A stretch of DNA of 64,000 nucleotides from Hygrophila difformis (Eukaryota > Streptophyta > Magnoliopsida > Lamiales > Acanthaceae). Below the pieces are notes generated by a model, which worked only from the letters and a program-made list of their open reading frames with translations, ran no database searches and had not been told where the DNA came from. The stretch is from the NCBI GenBank assembly GCA_030278955.1, contig JAOANR010000005.1, positions 5,747,431-5,811,430 on the forward strand. The letters run 5' to 3'. The translations under genes and the position numbers were made by a program. Positions 44,367 to 55,688 of the stretch are shown in pieces (within the stretch, counting starts at the first letter, position 1; every line of letters starts with the position of its first letter).

Positions 44367-44380
44367 TTCCTCCCCCCTTA
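44367..44380 (-). promoter_or_regulatory. Polypurine tract of gypsy element 2
   Basis: TAAGGGGGGAGGAA on the minus strand lies directly before the LTR start TGTAATGACCC. This confirms the element's orientation. Confidence 0.88.
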
Positions 44381-44451
44381 CGATCATTTCGTCCCCGAAA
44401 TGCACATTCAAGAACATGATCGAAAATCAAAACAAGGGGAAAAATGTTACA

Positions 44452-47400
44452 TCAAGGCAACAGAGTCAAGTCCAATTCTGGGTACTTCAGCTTCATATGC
44501 TCCTCGGTTTCCCAAGTAGCATCTTCAGCTCCATGCCTAGACCACAACACCTTAACCATCGGGATGGTTTTGTGCCTCAGAACCCTTTCCTTTGCATCAA
44601 TCACCCGAACTGGATACTCCTCATACTCAAGACTCGCATCCAACTCAATCTCATCAGGCTGGATAATCTTAGATGGGTCAGATACGAACTTCCGGAGCTG
44701 AGAAACATGAAAAACATCATGAGCTCGACCCACCTCGGCTGGTAAAGCCAACCTATAAGCCACTTTACCAACTCTCTCCACTATCTCATAGGGTTCAATG
44801 TATCTCGGGCTCAGCTTGCCCTTCTTACCGAACCGGCGTACCCCTTTTATAGGCGATACCCGCAGTAGTACCCTACCACCAACCTCAAACTCCACATCAC
44901 GACGAGCTAGATCAGCATAGCTCTTCTGTCTGTCTTGAGCTTCTTTCATACGGTCCCTAATGACCCTCACCAACGCAACAGTCTGCTCAATCATTTCAGG
45001 ACCCACATTTACCTTATCTATTGGATCATTCCAACATAAAGGACTCCTGCACTTCCTCCCATACAGTTCCTCAAAGGGAGCCATACCAATACTCGCATGA
45101 TAACTGTTGTTGTAACTGAACTCCACCAAACTGAGGTGACTCTCCCAACTACCCTGAAAGTCCAGTGCACAAGCTCGCAACATATCCTCTAAAGTCCTAA
45201 TGGTCCTCTCTGTCTGACCATCTGACTGAGGATGCCATGCAGTACTCATGCTAATCTGCGTGCCAAACGCTGCCTGCACATCCTTCCAAAACTTGGACAG
45301 AAATCTGGAATCCCGATCAGACACAATCTCCTTGGGAATCCCAAACCTTTTAACAACATGCTGAATATAAGCCTGGGTAAGCTGGCTCATACTCCATGTC
45401 AGTCTCATAGGTATGAACACTGCACTCTTAGTCAATCGATCCACCACCACCCAGATAGTGTCCATCTTCCTCACAGTCGGAGGCAACCCTGTCACAAAAT
45501 CCATGGAGATGGATTCCCACTTCCATTCGGGCACTGCTAGGGGCTGTAGCAAACCCATTGGTCTCATGTGCTCAATCTTCACTCGCTGACATGTGGCACA
45601 CTTAGCCACATATTCAACTATCTCCCTCTTCATGTTATTCCACCAATAAGTCTGTCGGATGTCTTTTTACATCTTTGTGACCCCTGGATGAACAGAATAA
45701 GGAGTCGTATGAGCCTCATCCATGACCTTCTTCTTCAGGTCAACACAACACTCCGGAATGCACCATCTATCACCATATCTCACCATGCCCCTATCATCGA
45801 TTCTGAAACCCGGAGCCTTACCATCCTGAATCTTCTGTCTCAGTACTGCCATCTCCCCGCTATCATGCTGACTAGCAAATATCTCATCAATCAAAGAAGA
45901 TGCAGTAACTAGCATGTTTAAGGTGTGCTGAACAGAGCCGACAGGAACTACCTGAACCTCAAGTCTGAGTAGCTTCCTGCGCCACTCAGGCATCACATCC
46001 AAGCATGCCATTGAATGATGCTCCTTCCTGCTCAAAGCATCCGCCACCCGGTTCGCCTTTCCCTCAATATACTGAATATCCGTGTCATAGTACTGCAATA
46101 ACTCCATCCATCTCCTCTGTCTGCCACTCATGTGGGCTGAGGTGTACAGACACTTCAGATTCTTATGATCTGAATAAATTCTACACTTCGCGCCATACAG
46201 ATAGTGTCTCCAGATTTTCAGAAAATGCACTACCGCTGCCATTTCCAAATCGTGAGTCGGGTAATTCTGCTCATGTGGCTTAAGCTGTCGAGATGCATAA
46301 GCAATCACTTTGCCCTTTTGCATCAACACACAACCTAAACCCTTAAGTGACGCATCCGTGTAAACTTCATACTCGCCTGAATCATCAGGTAGTACCAAAA
46401 CAGGTGCCTCTGTCACTTTCTTCTTCAACAATTCGAATGCTTGCTCACAAGCATCATCCCATCTGAATCTGACATCTTTCCTCAATAGGCTAGTCAGAGG
46501 TCTAGCAATGCTCGAGAACCCCTCAATGAATCTGCGGTAGTAGCCAACAAGACCTAAGAAACTCCGGATCTCTCCCACATTCTTCGGGGCCTGCCACTTT
46601 AGTACCGCTTCCACCTTAGCAGGATCAACTGCAATGCCCTCACCCGAAACAATGTGTCCCAGAAACGACACCTTCTCCAACCAGAACTCACACTTGGAGA
46701 GTTTAGCATATAGCTTACGCTCTCGCAATGTGTTCGACACTGTCCTCAAGTGGCCAGCATGTGCCCCACGAGTCGGCGAGTAGACCAGAATATCGTCTAT
46801 GAACACAACCACGCACACATCCAGCAGGGGGCGGAATACCCTATGCATAAGATCCATGAAGATTGCTGGTGCGTTAGTCAAACCAAAAGGCATGACCGTG
46901 AATTCAAAGTGTCCATAACGAGTTCTGAATGCTGTCTTAGGCCTATCAGCCTCTGCCACCCTTATCTGATGGTAGCCCGATCTCAAATCAATCTTACTGA
47001 ATACACTGGCCCCTCTCAACTGATCAAACAGATCCTCAATCCGAGGTAGAGGATACTTATTCTTCACTGTGATTCGGTTCAAACCCCTGTAGTCGATGCA
47101 CATCCTCATCGACCCATCCTTCTTCTTAACAAACAGTACAGGAGCTCCCCAAGGCGAGCTACTCGGCTGGATATACCCCTTACTAGTAAGCTCATTCAAC
47201 TGATCCTTCAACTCCTTCAATTCAGCAGGAGCCATCCGGTAAGGAGCCTTAGAAACAGGAGCTGCATCAGGCATCAGCTCAATAGTAAAATCAATCTCCC
47301 GAGCAGGTGGGAGACCAGGAATTTCATCGGGAAACACATCCCCGAACTCAGAGACAACAGGGACACTCGAAGCAGCAGGAACCTCTGCTCGAAGATCCCT

Positions 47401-47843
47401 CATTTGCCACAGGGAAAGAGAAAAACCCCTGCGCATCAAATCACACAACGCAACAACCGAAACCACACTAATAGCAGGTGGAATCAAAGAAGGTCGATAA
47501 GAGACATACTTACCGAGAGGATCTCGGAAGGAAATGCGTGGAATACCACAATCGATAACAGCACGATGGCGAGTCAGCCAATCCATGCCCAAAAATACAT
47601 CAAAGTCAGCCAGGCTAAATACAACCAAGTCGGCTCTGAACTCACGGCCCTCGATGCTCAATACCGCATCTCGTCATATGTGATCACTACGGATGATATC
47701 GCCCGAAGGCAAGGAAACAGGCATCTGGTAGGGCACCAACGGTCCTACTCCGTGCTCCCGCACAAATTGCAAAGCCACGAACGAACATGAGGCTCCCGAA
47801 TCAAACAATACAAAGGCAGAATGATTCGCAACAGTAATAGTAC
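44452..47843 (-). pseudogene. Gypsy 2 pol: protease, RT, RNase H, integrase, chromodomain, with two stops
   Basis: One continuous frame on the minus strand, interrupted only by TGA at 47674-47676 (after GDIIRSDHI) and TAA at 45667-45669 (within the integrase zinc region, at a position where relatives have tyrosine). In order: protease DSGAS then [14 protein letters not shown] with [17 protein letters not shown] and FIDDILVYS; RNase [16 protein letters not shown]; integrase H..H/C..C, VVVDRLTKSAVF, SDRDSRFLSKFW and DGQTERTIRTLEDML; chromodomain YEEYPVRVIDAKER..VKVLWSRHGAEDATWETEEHM. The TGA is one transition from CGA, as expected from decay of methylated CpG. Without the stops the reading is complete, so silencing is recent. 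Confidence 0.92.
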
Positions 47844-47919
47844 CTAAACGGGGTATAAAGTTTACAAAGACAGAGCACAACGAAAAGAAAATAGAAAACT
47901 GCAGGAATTTAAAACACAC
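47844..47919 (-). other. Intron-like insert at gag/protease boundary (76 bp)
   Basis: On the minus strand, GCAG|GTGTGT opens and CCCCGTTTAG|GTACT closes a 76-base T-rich segment. Removing it joins the gag frame to the protease frame in register; retaining it ends Gag after four codons at TAA. Gypsy element 1 reads straight through the same place ([11 protein letters not shown]). It looks like a small spliceosomal intron. Confidence 0.6.
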
Positions 47920-49111
47920 CTGCAAGAACATCATTCCGACGATCTGCCTTCGCACGATCCAAGACGTTCAGTTTGCCACCCCTGTCAGCCCGAACCGGTC
48001 TACCCCTGCCAGCATGCGGGCAATCCGCTCGGCGATGACCCACCTCGTGGCAAGTCCAACAACGGTATACAGGTCGCCCATCCGGTCTAACCTCACGAAC
48101 AGGTAGCAGTGCACGACCACCACCCCTGCCCACATCAGCACGGCCACCATCACGGCGACCCCTAACAGCGGGCTGGCCCCTCTGATCGCCGCCTCTCTGC
48201 CCCTCACGGCCCCGGTCCCTTTGCCTCTTTCTACTCTGCCACTGTTGGCGTTCTTCAGACCGACTCTCCTCCACATATAAGGCCTGATCGAATGCCTCAG
48301 ACAATGTATCATAACCTCGATAGCCAAAAGAGGACTTAATTCCTGCCCGAAGACCCGAAATGAAACGACGAACCTCGTCCCTACCAGTGGCCATAACTTC
48401 CGAAGCATACCTCATGAGCTCCACAAACTTCCTGTGATAAGCGGTCACGCTCATACTTTCCGTCTGTCTCAAACCCAGAAATTCCATTTTCTTCGCCTCC
48501 AAGACATGTGGTGGATAGAAATGGGAACTAAGAGCCTCTGTAAACTGTTCCCAGTCGAACCCGGGTCGAGCGAGTAGGTCGTGCTCGCGGGTCCTTAACC
48601 AATGCAGTGCTTCTCCTTCCAGATAGTGGGAAGCTACATAGGCCTTCTGGTCCTCAGGACAGTTGATATTAATAAGAACCCGACCCAACTGATACTTCCA
48701 GTTCTCCAGATCAGAAGGACTGGCACCCCCTGCAAACTTTGGTGGACGGTGCTTTGTGGACAGGTCCACATAGTCCACATGGACTGGAACAGGTGCAGGG
48801 GCAGGCTGCACGACAGGCTGTGGTAACAACTGGAAGAACTGTGCCAGCTGCCGGGCGAACTCAATTGGATTGAAGGCAGCTGCACCACCTACTGGTGGAT
48901 TCCCGAGAGGCACCTGAGCCACAGGTGGTACCTCTGGTGCGGGTGGAGGATGAGGAGGTAGTCCGTCGTTCCCTTGTTCAACTCCATCAGGTGGATCCAT
49001 ATTTCCCATCTCCTTAGGTGCAAAGTCCCCTACCCTATCCCCAACGGGTGGACCCTGGTTCCTGCGGGGCCTTCCCCGTCGACCAGCACCTCTAGCGCGA
49101 TAAGGAACCAT
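47909..49111 (-). CDS. Gypsy 2 Gag
   Basis: 400 residues from MVPYRARGAGRRGRPRRN to the stop inside the intron-like insert. It has a basic N-terminus, a proline-rich linker, then a retrotransposon Gag domain (HRPPKFAGGASPSDLENWKY onward, about residues 125-235). An R/G-rich region and one zinc knuckle (CWTCHEVGHRRADC) follow. The ATG at 49109-49111 was chosen over the longer frame because upstream codons lie in a second intron-like segment and do not resemble Gag. In relatives Gag is fused to Pol; here the fusion would need removal of the 76-bp insert. Confidence 0.9.
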   Translation of the reverse strand: MVPYRARGAGRRGRPRRNQGPPVGDRVGDFAPKEMGNMDPPDGVEQGNDGLPPHPPPAPEVPPVAQVPLGNPPVGGAAAFNPIEFARQLAQFFQLLPQPVVQPAPAPVPVHVDYVDLSTKHRPPKFAGGASPSDLENWKYQLGRVLININCPEDQKAYVASHYLEGEALHWLRTREHDLLARPGFDWEQFTEALSSHFYPPHVLEAKKMEFLGLRQTESMSVTAYHRKFVELMRYASEVMATGRDEVRRFISGLRAGIKSSFGYRGYDTLSEAFDQALYVEESRSEERQQWQSRKRQRDRGREGQRGGDQRGQPAVRGRRDGGRADVGRGGGRALLPVREVRPDGRPVYRCWTCHEVGHRRADCPHAGRGRPVRADRGGKLNVLDRAKADRRNDVLAGVF

Positions 49112-49112
49112 T

Positions 49113-49186
49113 CTGATATGCAAAACAGACACAACATGAACGAACATGTCAGCAGAAAACACCAACATACCATATATCCCACATAC
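49113..49186 (-). other. Intron-like segment just before gag ATG (74 bp)
   Basis: On the minus strand, CATCAG|GTATGTGG opens and TTTTGCATATCAG|AATGG closes a 74-base T-rich segment that ends one base before the Gag start codon. It contains ATGs that would otherwise precede the Gag start. Splicing would give a leader without them. Same size class as the second insert. Confidence 0.5.
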
Positions 49187-49441
49187 CTGATGGCATAATA
49201 AAGAATAAAACAATTAAATAAATAAATAACAATGAATTCGCAGTCCCCAATGATTGTGAAGTCTCAAGGATCCTGACTGGAGTACCATTGTTTTTCCACA
49301 GTTTCCCCAACTGTGTCTCACACTGGTATGCGCAAAACTTAACAAAAATAAGAATAGGAATGCAATCTACACTATATGTATCCCACACACATCTCACCGC
49401 CTATGTCTACACCAATTTTAATGCAATAAAAGAGCACACAA
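49187..49441 (-). other. Untranslated leader of gypsy element 2
   Basis: About 255 bases between primer site and first intron-like segment. No conserved ORF; a small frame here is not Gag-like. Confidence 0.6.
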
Positions 49442-49453
49442 GCTCTGATACCA
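49442..49453 (-). promoter_or_regulatory. Primer-binding site of gypsy element 2, tRNA-iMet
   Basis: TGGTATCAGAGC on the minus strand, three bases (GAG) after the LTR end, the same arrangement as in gypsy element 1. Confidence 0.93.
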
Positions 49454-49456
49454 CTC

Positions 49457-50039
49457 TGTAACGCCCCGAAAATTCAAACCTGATTTCGCAAGCATTACCG
49501 CCGTACTAACTATCCTAAACTAGTGGCCAGCTAATTTAAAACAGCTAGTACAAGGCTGAGCAGACCTAAAGTGATAATCTGATTAATCCATTTTAATGCA
49601 GAAGCTAGAATAAAAAAAAAACACATAGGCACATGGAAAAAGGTCTCACCTATAACCATAAAATAATATCAACAAATTATCCGGGCTACAAGCCTCACAA
49701 ACAGCATAAACAGCATACCAATATCTCAAACAGGGCTACCAACCCAAATCTGTAAATCACATAAGGCCACTGGCCGACAGAATATAAATCCTAGGCTCAC
49801 AGGCCTCAACTAATCAGATATATATCAAGTAATAACAATCAATAGAGTACCACATAAATAAACATAATAACATGAACATGAGAATCCTATCAATGTGATC
49901 TCTCATCCCCCATACCCAAATCATGCTCCAGCGCCTCCAGCAGGATCTATAAAACAAACAAAAGCAAAGGGAGTCAGTACAACGTACTGAGCAAGGCTAC
50001 GTGCCAGGGAGTAAGGGGGAAAACAGAACAACAAGAGTA

Positions 50040-50100
<61 letters not shown>

Positions 50101-51584
50101 AGCCTGAATGACATAACAGAATATAAATAAAGCAATTAATCATCACATCGTCCCATACCGGTGCTTCAACCACATCATACAATTTATGCACGTGATGCAT
50201 GGCCTAACATACAACTATCTATCCTATATGCACATGCGAATGAATATGCCTAGCCGGCACCTAAAAATCCGGGCGGTATGAACCCACGGGTGAGGATATC
50301 ATCAACTCCAACCCGTTACAGGGTAACATACACCATCCCCGCAGGGACCACAGGCATCGCAGCCCAAATTATCCACCCCGAAGGGCCAACAGGCATCACA
50401 GCCAATAATCTACCCCAAAGGGCCAACAGGCATCACAACCAATAATCCACCCCGAAGGGCCATCGGGACTCAACAACACCGGTAAAGGCTGCCCGATATA
50501 AAAATCGCTTGCCACCAGTTCAATTCCACCAATTCAATGGCATTTGACATAACTATACAACCGAACAAGAGTGAATCTAGAGCTCTCAATGTATTATTAA
50601 GAAGAACAATAATAATTCCTTCCATCAAATACACTACACAAACTGGCAAGGTGAAAATAAAACAAAGAAATAAACATAGTAGACTAGTAGGCACTACACG
50701 TCCCTGGAGGAGAATTTAATTAAAATAATAATACTAAAGTGACACTTGCAGTAGACATTTCATGAATTAAAGAATACTGGCCTTGACTTTTTCCAAGCAG
50801 TTCATTTATATACTGTATAGTTGTAGGCATAAGTATATATTCATATATCTAACTGAGAGCCAATTTACAGAATACCAAATTCCATGGACCAATTTTACAG
50901 AGCACCGAAGCTAAATATATTTCAAGAGAATGAATTAATAAAACTAATAAGAGCAGAAACATCCATTCCCTCATACTTCTAAATTCGAACAGGAGGCCAT
51001 TAACATAGAAATTGAGAGCCTGTAATTTCGCATAGAAAAGAAAGAAGCAAGAAATCCAATTGATACTATACATACACCCCGGAATTCACCCCCATTACTC
51101 CCAAACACGTAATTTAAGCACATAAATCCCTTGCCTCGATGTTAGGAGTGATCAATAACACCTCCGGGATGTTCGGCACGAACTCGACCGATCAAACCAA
51201 AAATCCCCAAATCCTACCATTTCAAAACATCTCCAAATCACCACCAAAACGAACGAAATAAAAATCACTACGAAGAAGACGACGAAGAGAAACACTTACC
51301 AACAACCGATTAATCAATCGGCCGAGAAACGCGATAGTTTGAACGAGCCGAAGATCGCCCCTAGAAACCCTTTTCCTGTCTCGGCCTGTTCTCTCTTCTC
51401 CCGTTCTTTCCCTTTTCTTTCCAAATTACAAAATAACCCCATTTAACTCTACAATAGTTAAATAATTGCAAAAGGCCCCATCACTCTCAATTTACACAAA
51501 AGGAACCCCATCCGGACTGAATTGCAAAATATCCAAATACCAAATTATTTAAACAGTCCAATTTAATTAAATCGGGTCATTACA
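49457..51584 (-). repeat. 5' LTR of gypsy element 2 (2128 bp)
   Basis: TGTAACGCCCCG to CATTACA, full length, nearly identical to the solo LTR. Main differences are the (TAA)n length and a CCCGGG/TCCGGG change near 50267. Followed by gcaaa. Confidence 0.94.
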
Positions 51585-54467
51585 GCAAAAATCTTAAAAT
51601 GCCAAAACATAAAATCCCCGGTAATATCATACTCCCCGCAATTTGAGATTCCTGATAATGACATTTCCACTGATAATCTAAGATCACTCCAATCAAACAA
51701 CCCCGTAATTTAATAGGCAACATACACCCATGATTTTACTTAAAAAAAACCAATGTTAGGGGCACCCAGACCTAAAATGGGAAGAAGTGGATAATGTTAG
51801 GGGCACCTGAATTCAATTTACCTAGTTTACCCTTAAATATTAGAGAAGGAAAAACATAAACATGTAGGGGGCATTTCATATTGTGTTATGAGCACCCAAA
51901 TAAAACTTTAAATCCCACCCAAATACTCAAACGGAAAAGAGAAAGAAAAGAGAGAGAGACAACCAAAGCTCCACCCAAGCCAACGATCATGGAGACTACT
52001 GCATTTTTTGTTAGGTTTTAACATGTCATTTATTTTGCAAGTTTTGTGCTTGATTTTATTTGTTTAAGTGGATGAATGTGGATTTGGATGGTGGCTCGTT
52101 GAATCGAGCTTTTTGAAGTGGTTGGGGATGGGCTGCAACAGCGAACAGCTGCCAACAGCCGTATGCAGGGATGAGGGATCGGCCACTCACAGTCAATTCC
52201 ATAGTAATACCATCGGCCAGCCACTGTCGATTTGGCTTTGTAACAAATAGCCATGGGTGGTCAAAAATCACCACATCCATCGGCTAGTCGTGGCCGCCGA
52301 CTGCATTGGCTTGATTTCAATACGGAAAAAAGAAAAGAAACTCAAACTCAATGGTGTATACGGACTAAAACACGAAAATCTTAATTTTTTAACAACAATG
52401 TTTTGGGATTCATCTTCATCCATCATATAATTCACTCCGATGTACAATACTGCCTATGTATCAAGAAAGAATAACTCAAAAAGAATGAATGGGTTTAGTA
52501 AGTTAGGGTTTAGGGTTTAGAGTATGGACTATGGAGGAAAAAGATGAAGAGATGCTGGGTGCCCCTAACATTAGTTCTCAAACTATGGTGTGCCGTTAAC
52601 ATTGAGTACTTTATTGTGTTCCCCTAACATAAATGGTGCCCTATCAACATTATTCCACATATGTATTCACCTATAAAACATTATTCCACATTTCCACTTA
52701 TGGGTATGATAGTCATTTTGTGTGTCAGATGGGTGCCCCTAATATTCTTATGGGTATGATAGTCATTTTGTGTGTCAAATGGGTGCCCTAATATTTTTTT
52801 GTGTGTGTATATATCCGCCGCTAATTTAATATCCACTTTCAGTCCTACTACGGAAAAATAAGTGTCTCAACCTGGCATAGCCCACAGGAAAATGGTAAAC
52901 CAGATGTATGGTTTAAGAGAATTTAATAAGCATAAACCGTATTTATTTATTTAATTTAATTAATCTATGTTTAAGACATAAATAGGCCCTTTGTTTCGAT
53001 GTCTTGGAATTGAATATTATCTGCAGGGGAGATGTGATGTTTGAAACAAGTGTATGGGATCGCAATTGAGATACATCACTCGTGAGTGCTATCGACTGGA
53101 GATCTTGAAGAGTGGATCCTGATATTAGAGAATGCCGCTGATATTGATGCCGTTGAGAGTTTAGTCGCATTTTGTTGATGTTCGTATGGGATGATGGACA
53201 CTGAGGCCGCGCTAATGCTCCTGACATAGAACGAATTACAGACTGATGGGGTAGTATGGGCTACTGAATCCAAAGAGTTCTGCAGTCTGAGTTACATTAT
53301 GGAAATCATTGATATTGATTCTATGGATTTTGGATTCTTGTACATTGTATGACATCTACAACTTATTTGGATCAAATGAAATAAAATTCTGATTTCCTAA
53401 AAAAAAAAAAAAAAAGACATAGTGTATGCATTATTTTGAATTGACCTCGAGGGGATAGATGCGTGTCTGAAAGGAGTAATAATAGTATAATGTTACATTC
53501 TACTCCTAACAATTAAAATACATACAATAGGCATAGCATATAATTATATTACTTATTAAGAAATTGTTTGATAAAATTAAACAACGCTTGACTTTAAAAA
53601 ACCTTAAGAGCCTGTTTGTTTTGCCTTAATTTTTCTCCTTTTGACTTTTGCTTCTCTCAAAAGTCCTTTTGAACTTTTTTAGCTGTTTGTTTTGACTTTT
53701 TTTTTAAAAATAAAAGGAGAAGCAAAAGTTAAAATTCTACTTTTTTTCAAAGTAGGTAGGGGGTTACTTTTTTCAAAAGTAGAAGTCATTTAGTAATAAA
53801 AATACAAAAATAACCCTATTTAAAAAGGAAATAAAATTAATTATAAATATCTTTATAATATTTATGTCCATTTTAGTAATTTTAATCTATCAAAAGTCCT
53901 TCTACGTATAATTTATTCAAAAATGTTTCCGTTGAAAAGCAACTTTAATAATATCCGCCCAAACAATTATTTAAACTGCTTTTGCTTTTGAATTCTCCTT
54001 CTCCCTCCTTCTCTTTCTTCTACTGACTTCTCCCTTTTTCACAAGCCAAAACAAACATGCCCTAAATAATGAAAAAAGGTCATCATTAACGTAATTTAAT
54101 ATTACTAAAACTATATTTGTTGTATCTTCACATCCAACACTTATTAATTAAATAAAAATTAGATTACTTAAGTTTAATTTGAACATTATTTTGTAAGTAT
54201 ATAATTAATTTAAACTCATTTAGTCAGTCGTGTAAAGTAATTCAATAAATTGAATAAATACTTAATATACTAAGATTAAAAGATATAAATAAATTTATTA
54301 AATATCGAGTAATTCAATAAATTGAATAAATACTTAATATACTAAGATTAAAAGATATAAATAAATTTATTAAATATCGAGTGAATTATAATATATAGAG
54401 AAAATCTATTTTTATAAATATAAGGTAATAAATGCGGTATATCCGTATATGAGATATGAATTGTATA
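51585..54467. repeat. Duplicated 2.9-kb flank, copy X2
   Basis: The second copy of 39521-42414. Contents correspond one to one: MITE tail to 51704, inverted-repeat element 51755-52804, poly(A)-ended block to about 53415, Tourist MITE 53608-54062, 73-bp tandem repeat near 54236-54382. Unlike X1, it runs on into sequence (TCATACACTAGTAG) that is also found near 59547, so X2 is the native arrangement. Confidence 0.93.
53608..54062 (+). mobile_element. Tourist/Harbinger MITE (455 bp), copy in X2
   Basis: Same ends and TAA duplication (53605-53607, 54063-54065) as the copy at 41545-41999. Identical length. Confidence 0.82.
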
Positions 54468-54797
54468 TCATACACTAGTAGTTTATTATTTTATTGAAAT
54501 GGAAAGATCAACCGAAAGACAGAGAAGTGTTTAAATATATAAAGGACTCGTGTAATCCACACTATTGCATTGTTAATTAAATTTTAACGGTTCAATACAT
54601 TGGCAGAATTTCCATTTGGGTTGAGAGTTGAACCAACAAGGGCTGAATCGATGAAGGAGTGCTTCGAATGTGTTAGACAAATGTTTTGTATGTGATGAGT
54701 TTTATTTTTATTTTTAACAACTCAAACATGATTAAATACCCATCACGCAGCTCATTAACATCCAACACACATACCTTGGGTCAGTATGCCAAAACCT
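54468..54797. repeat. Upstream flank shared with truncated P450 duplicate
   Basis: CACTAGTAGTTTATT..., CTCGTGTAATCCACACTATTG and GTTAATTAAATTT.AACGGTTC recur at about 59545-59695. It is non-coding and marks the left limit of the ancestral P450 duplication unit. Confidence 0.75.
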
Positions 54798-54805
54798 ACT
54801 GAATG

Positions 54806-55680
54806 TAGGGTTGAAAGCGGACAGATAATTCCCGACAGATACAATGCCGTATCCGATAATATTCGAATCCAAATTCACATTTTTATATCCAGTGGATATT
54901 TGGCCGATACGGGACCGGATATGGGATTGTAAATATATCCACCGGTATCCGAAAAAATTCGAATATCATTCGGATATTATCCGTATTTTCTATCCGAATA
55001 TCTAGAAATTTATATATATTTATATATGTATATTATAATATATTATATTAACTATAAAATGGGGATGGGGACTTACCTTAGCGGTCAAGTCCCCCGTCTC
55101 CCAATCATAGGTTGGGGGTTCGATCCCCACCCGGCCCTCTATCCCTCCCCTTTATCCCCCTTTGTAATTTGTGTGGTTTGGGCTCCCACACATCTTTGCC
55201 GACACATGAGTGTCACTGTTTACCAAAAAAAATATTAACTATAAAATAAATAAGTAATATATTTATAAATATAATCAAAAACCTGAATGTCATATGAAAT
55301 TAACTAAATCAAATCATATTAATCAACTCGACTATATCATAAGGTTCTTTGCATCTAAATTGTAGTACGTAACATTTTGTAGTGATGCTATTTGGATGTC
55401 TTGAACGAAATAACTGATGATCTTAGAAAATTTAAAAACCCAGTTTAGCTTACATAGTATATTTCCAATTTCTCTTAAAAAATTTCTTAAAAAAATAGTT
55501 TTAAAAATTATAAGATTATCGGAGTTAAAATTCGAATCCGTCTCATATCCGTATTCCGAAGTATTCGAATTCATATATGTATCCGGCATATTCGTATTCA
55601 ATTTCGTATTCAATAAAAAAATATGGGATAGGATACGATATGAGTACTATCCGCCCATATCTGTCCCGTTTTCACCCCTA
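54806..55680 (+). mobile_element. hAT-like non-autonomous element hosting a SINE (875 bp)
   Basis: TAGGGTTGAAAGCGGACAGAT at the left pairs with ATCTGTCCCGTTTTCACCCCTA at the right. The flanks actgaatg (54798-54805) and actggatg (55681-55688) are an 8-bp duplication with one mismatch. Inner words (GTATCCG.ATATTCGAAT) are also inverted. No transposase. The SINE at 55061 is inside it. Confidence 0.85.
55061..55231 (+). mobile_element. tRNA-derived SINE (171 bp)
   Basis: It has an RNA polymerase III promoter like that of a tRNA gene: A-box-like TTACCTTAGCGGTC near 55072 and B box GGTTCGATCCC near 55117. A tRNA-unrelated part and a terminal A run follow. A perfect 16-bp duplication atattaactataaaat flanks it (55045-55060, 55232-55247), the footprint of LINE-driven retroposition. 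Confidence 0.93.
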
Positions 55681-55688
55681 ACTGGATG

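Larger units (their letters stand above)
42415..51584 (-). mobile_element. Chromodomain Ty3/gypsy element 2, minus strand
   Basis: LTR - polypurine tract - chromodomain/integrase - RNase H/RT - protease - gag - primer site - LTR reads on the minus strand. Features of note are two intron-like inserts, two nonsense codons in pol and a truncated 3' LTR. The left target duplication is lost at the rearranged joint; gcaaa follows at 51585-51589, the same duplication as at the solo LTR. The lineage is Tekay-like by chromodomain and domain order, related to but distinct from gypsy element 1. Confidence 0.93.

Noticed and set aside
45232..47049. Plus-strand ORFs across gypsy element 2
   Set aside because: Antisense shadows of the minus-strand pol frame, which has all catalytic motifs.
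55061..55140. tRNA gene
   Set aside because: A and B boxes are present, but no complete cloverleaf is apparent, and a tRNA-unrelated 3' part, A tail and 16-bp duplications show a SINE.
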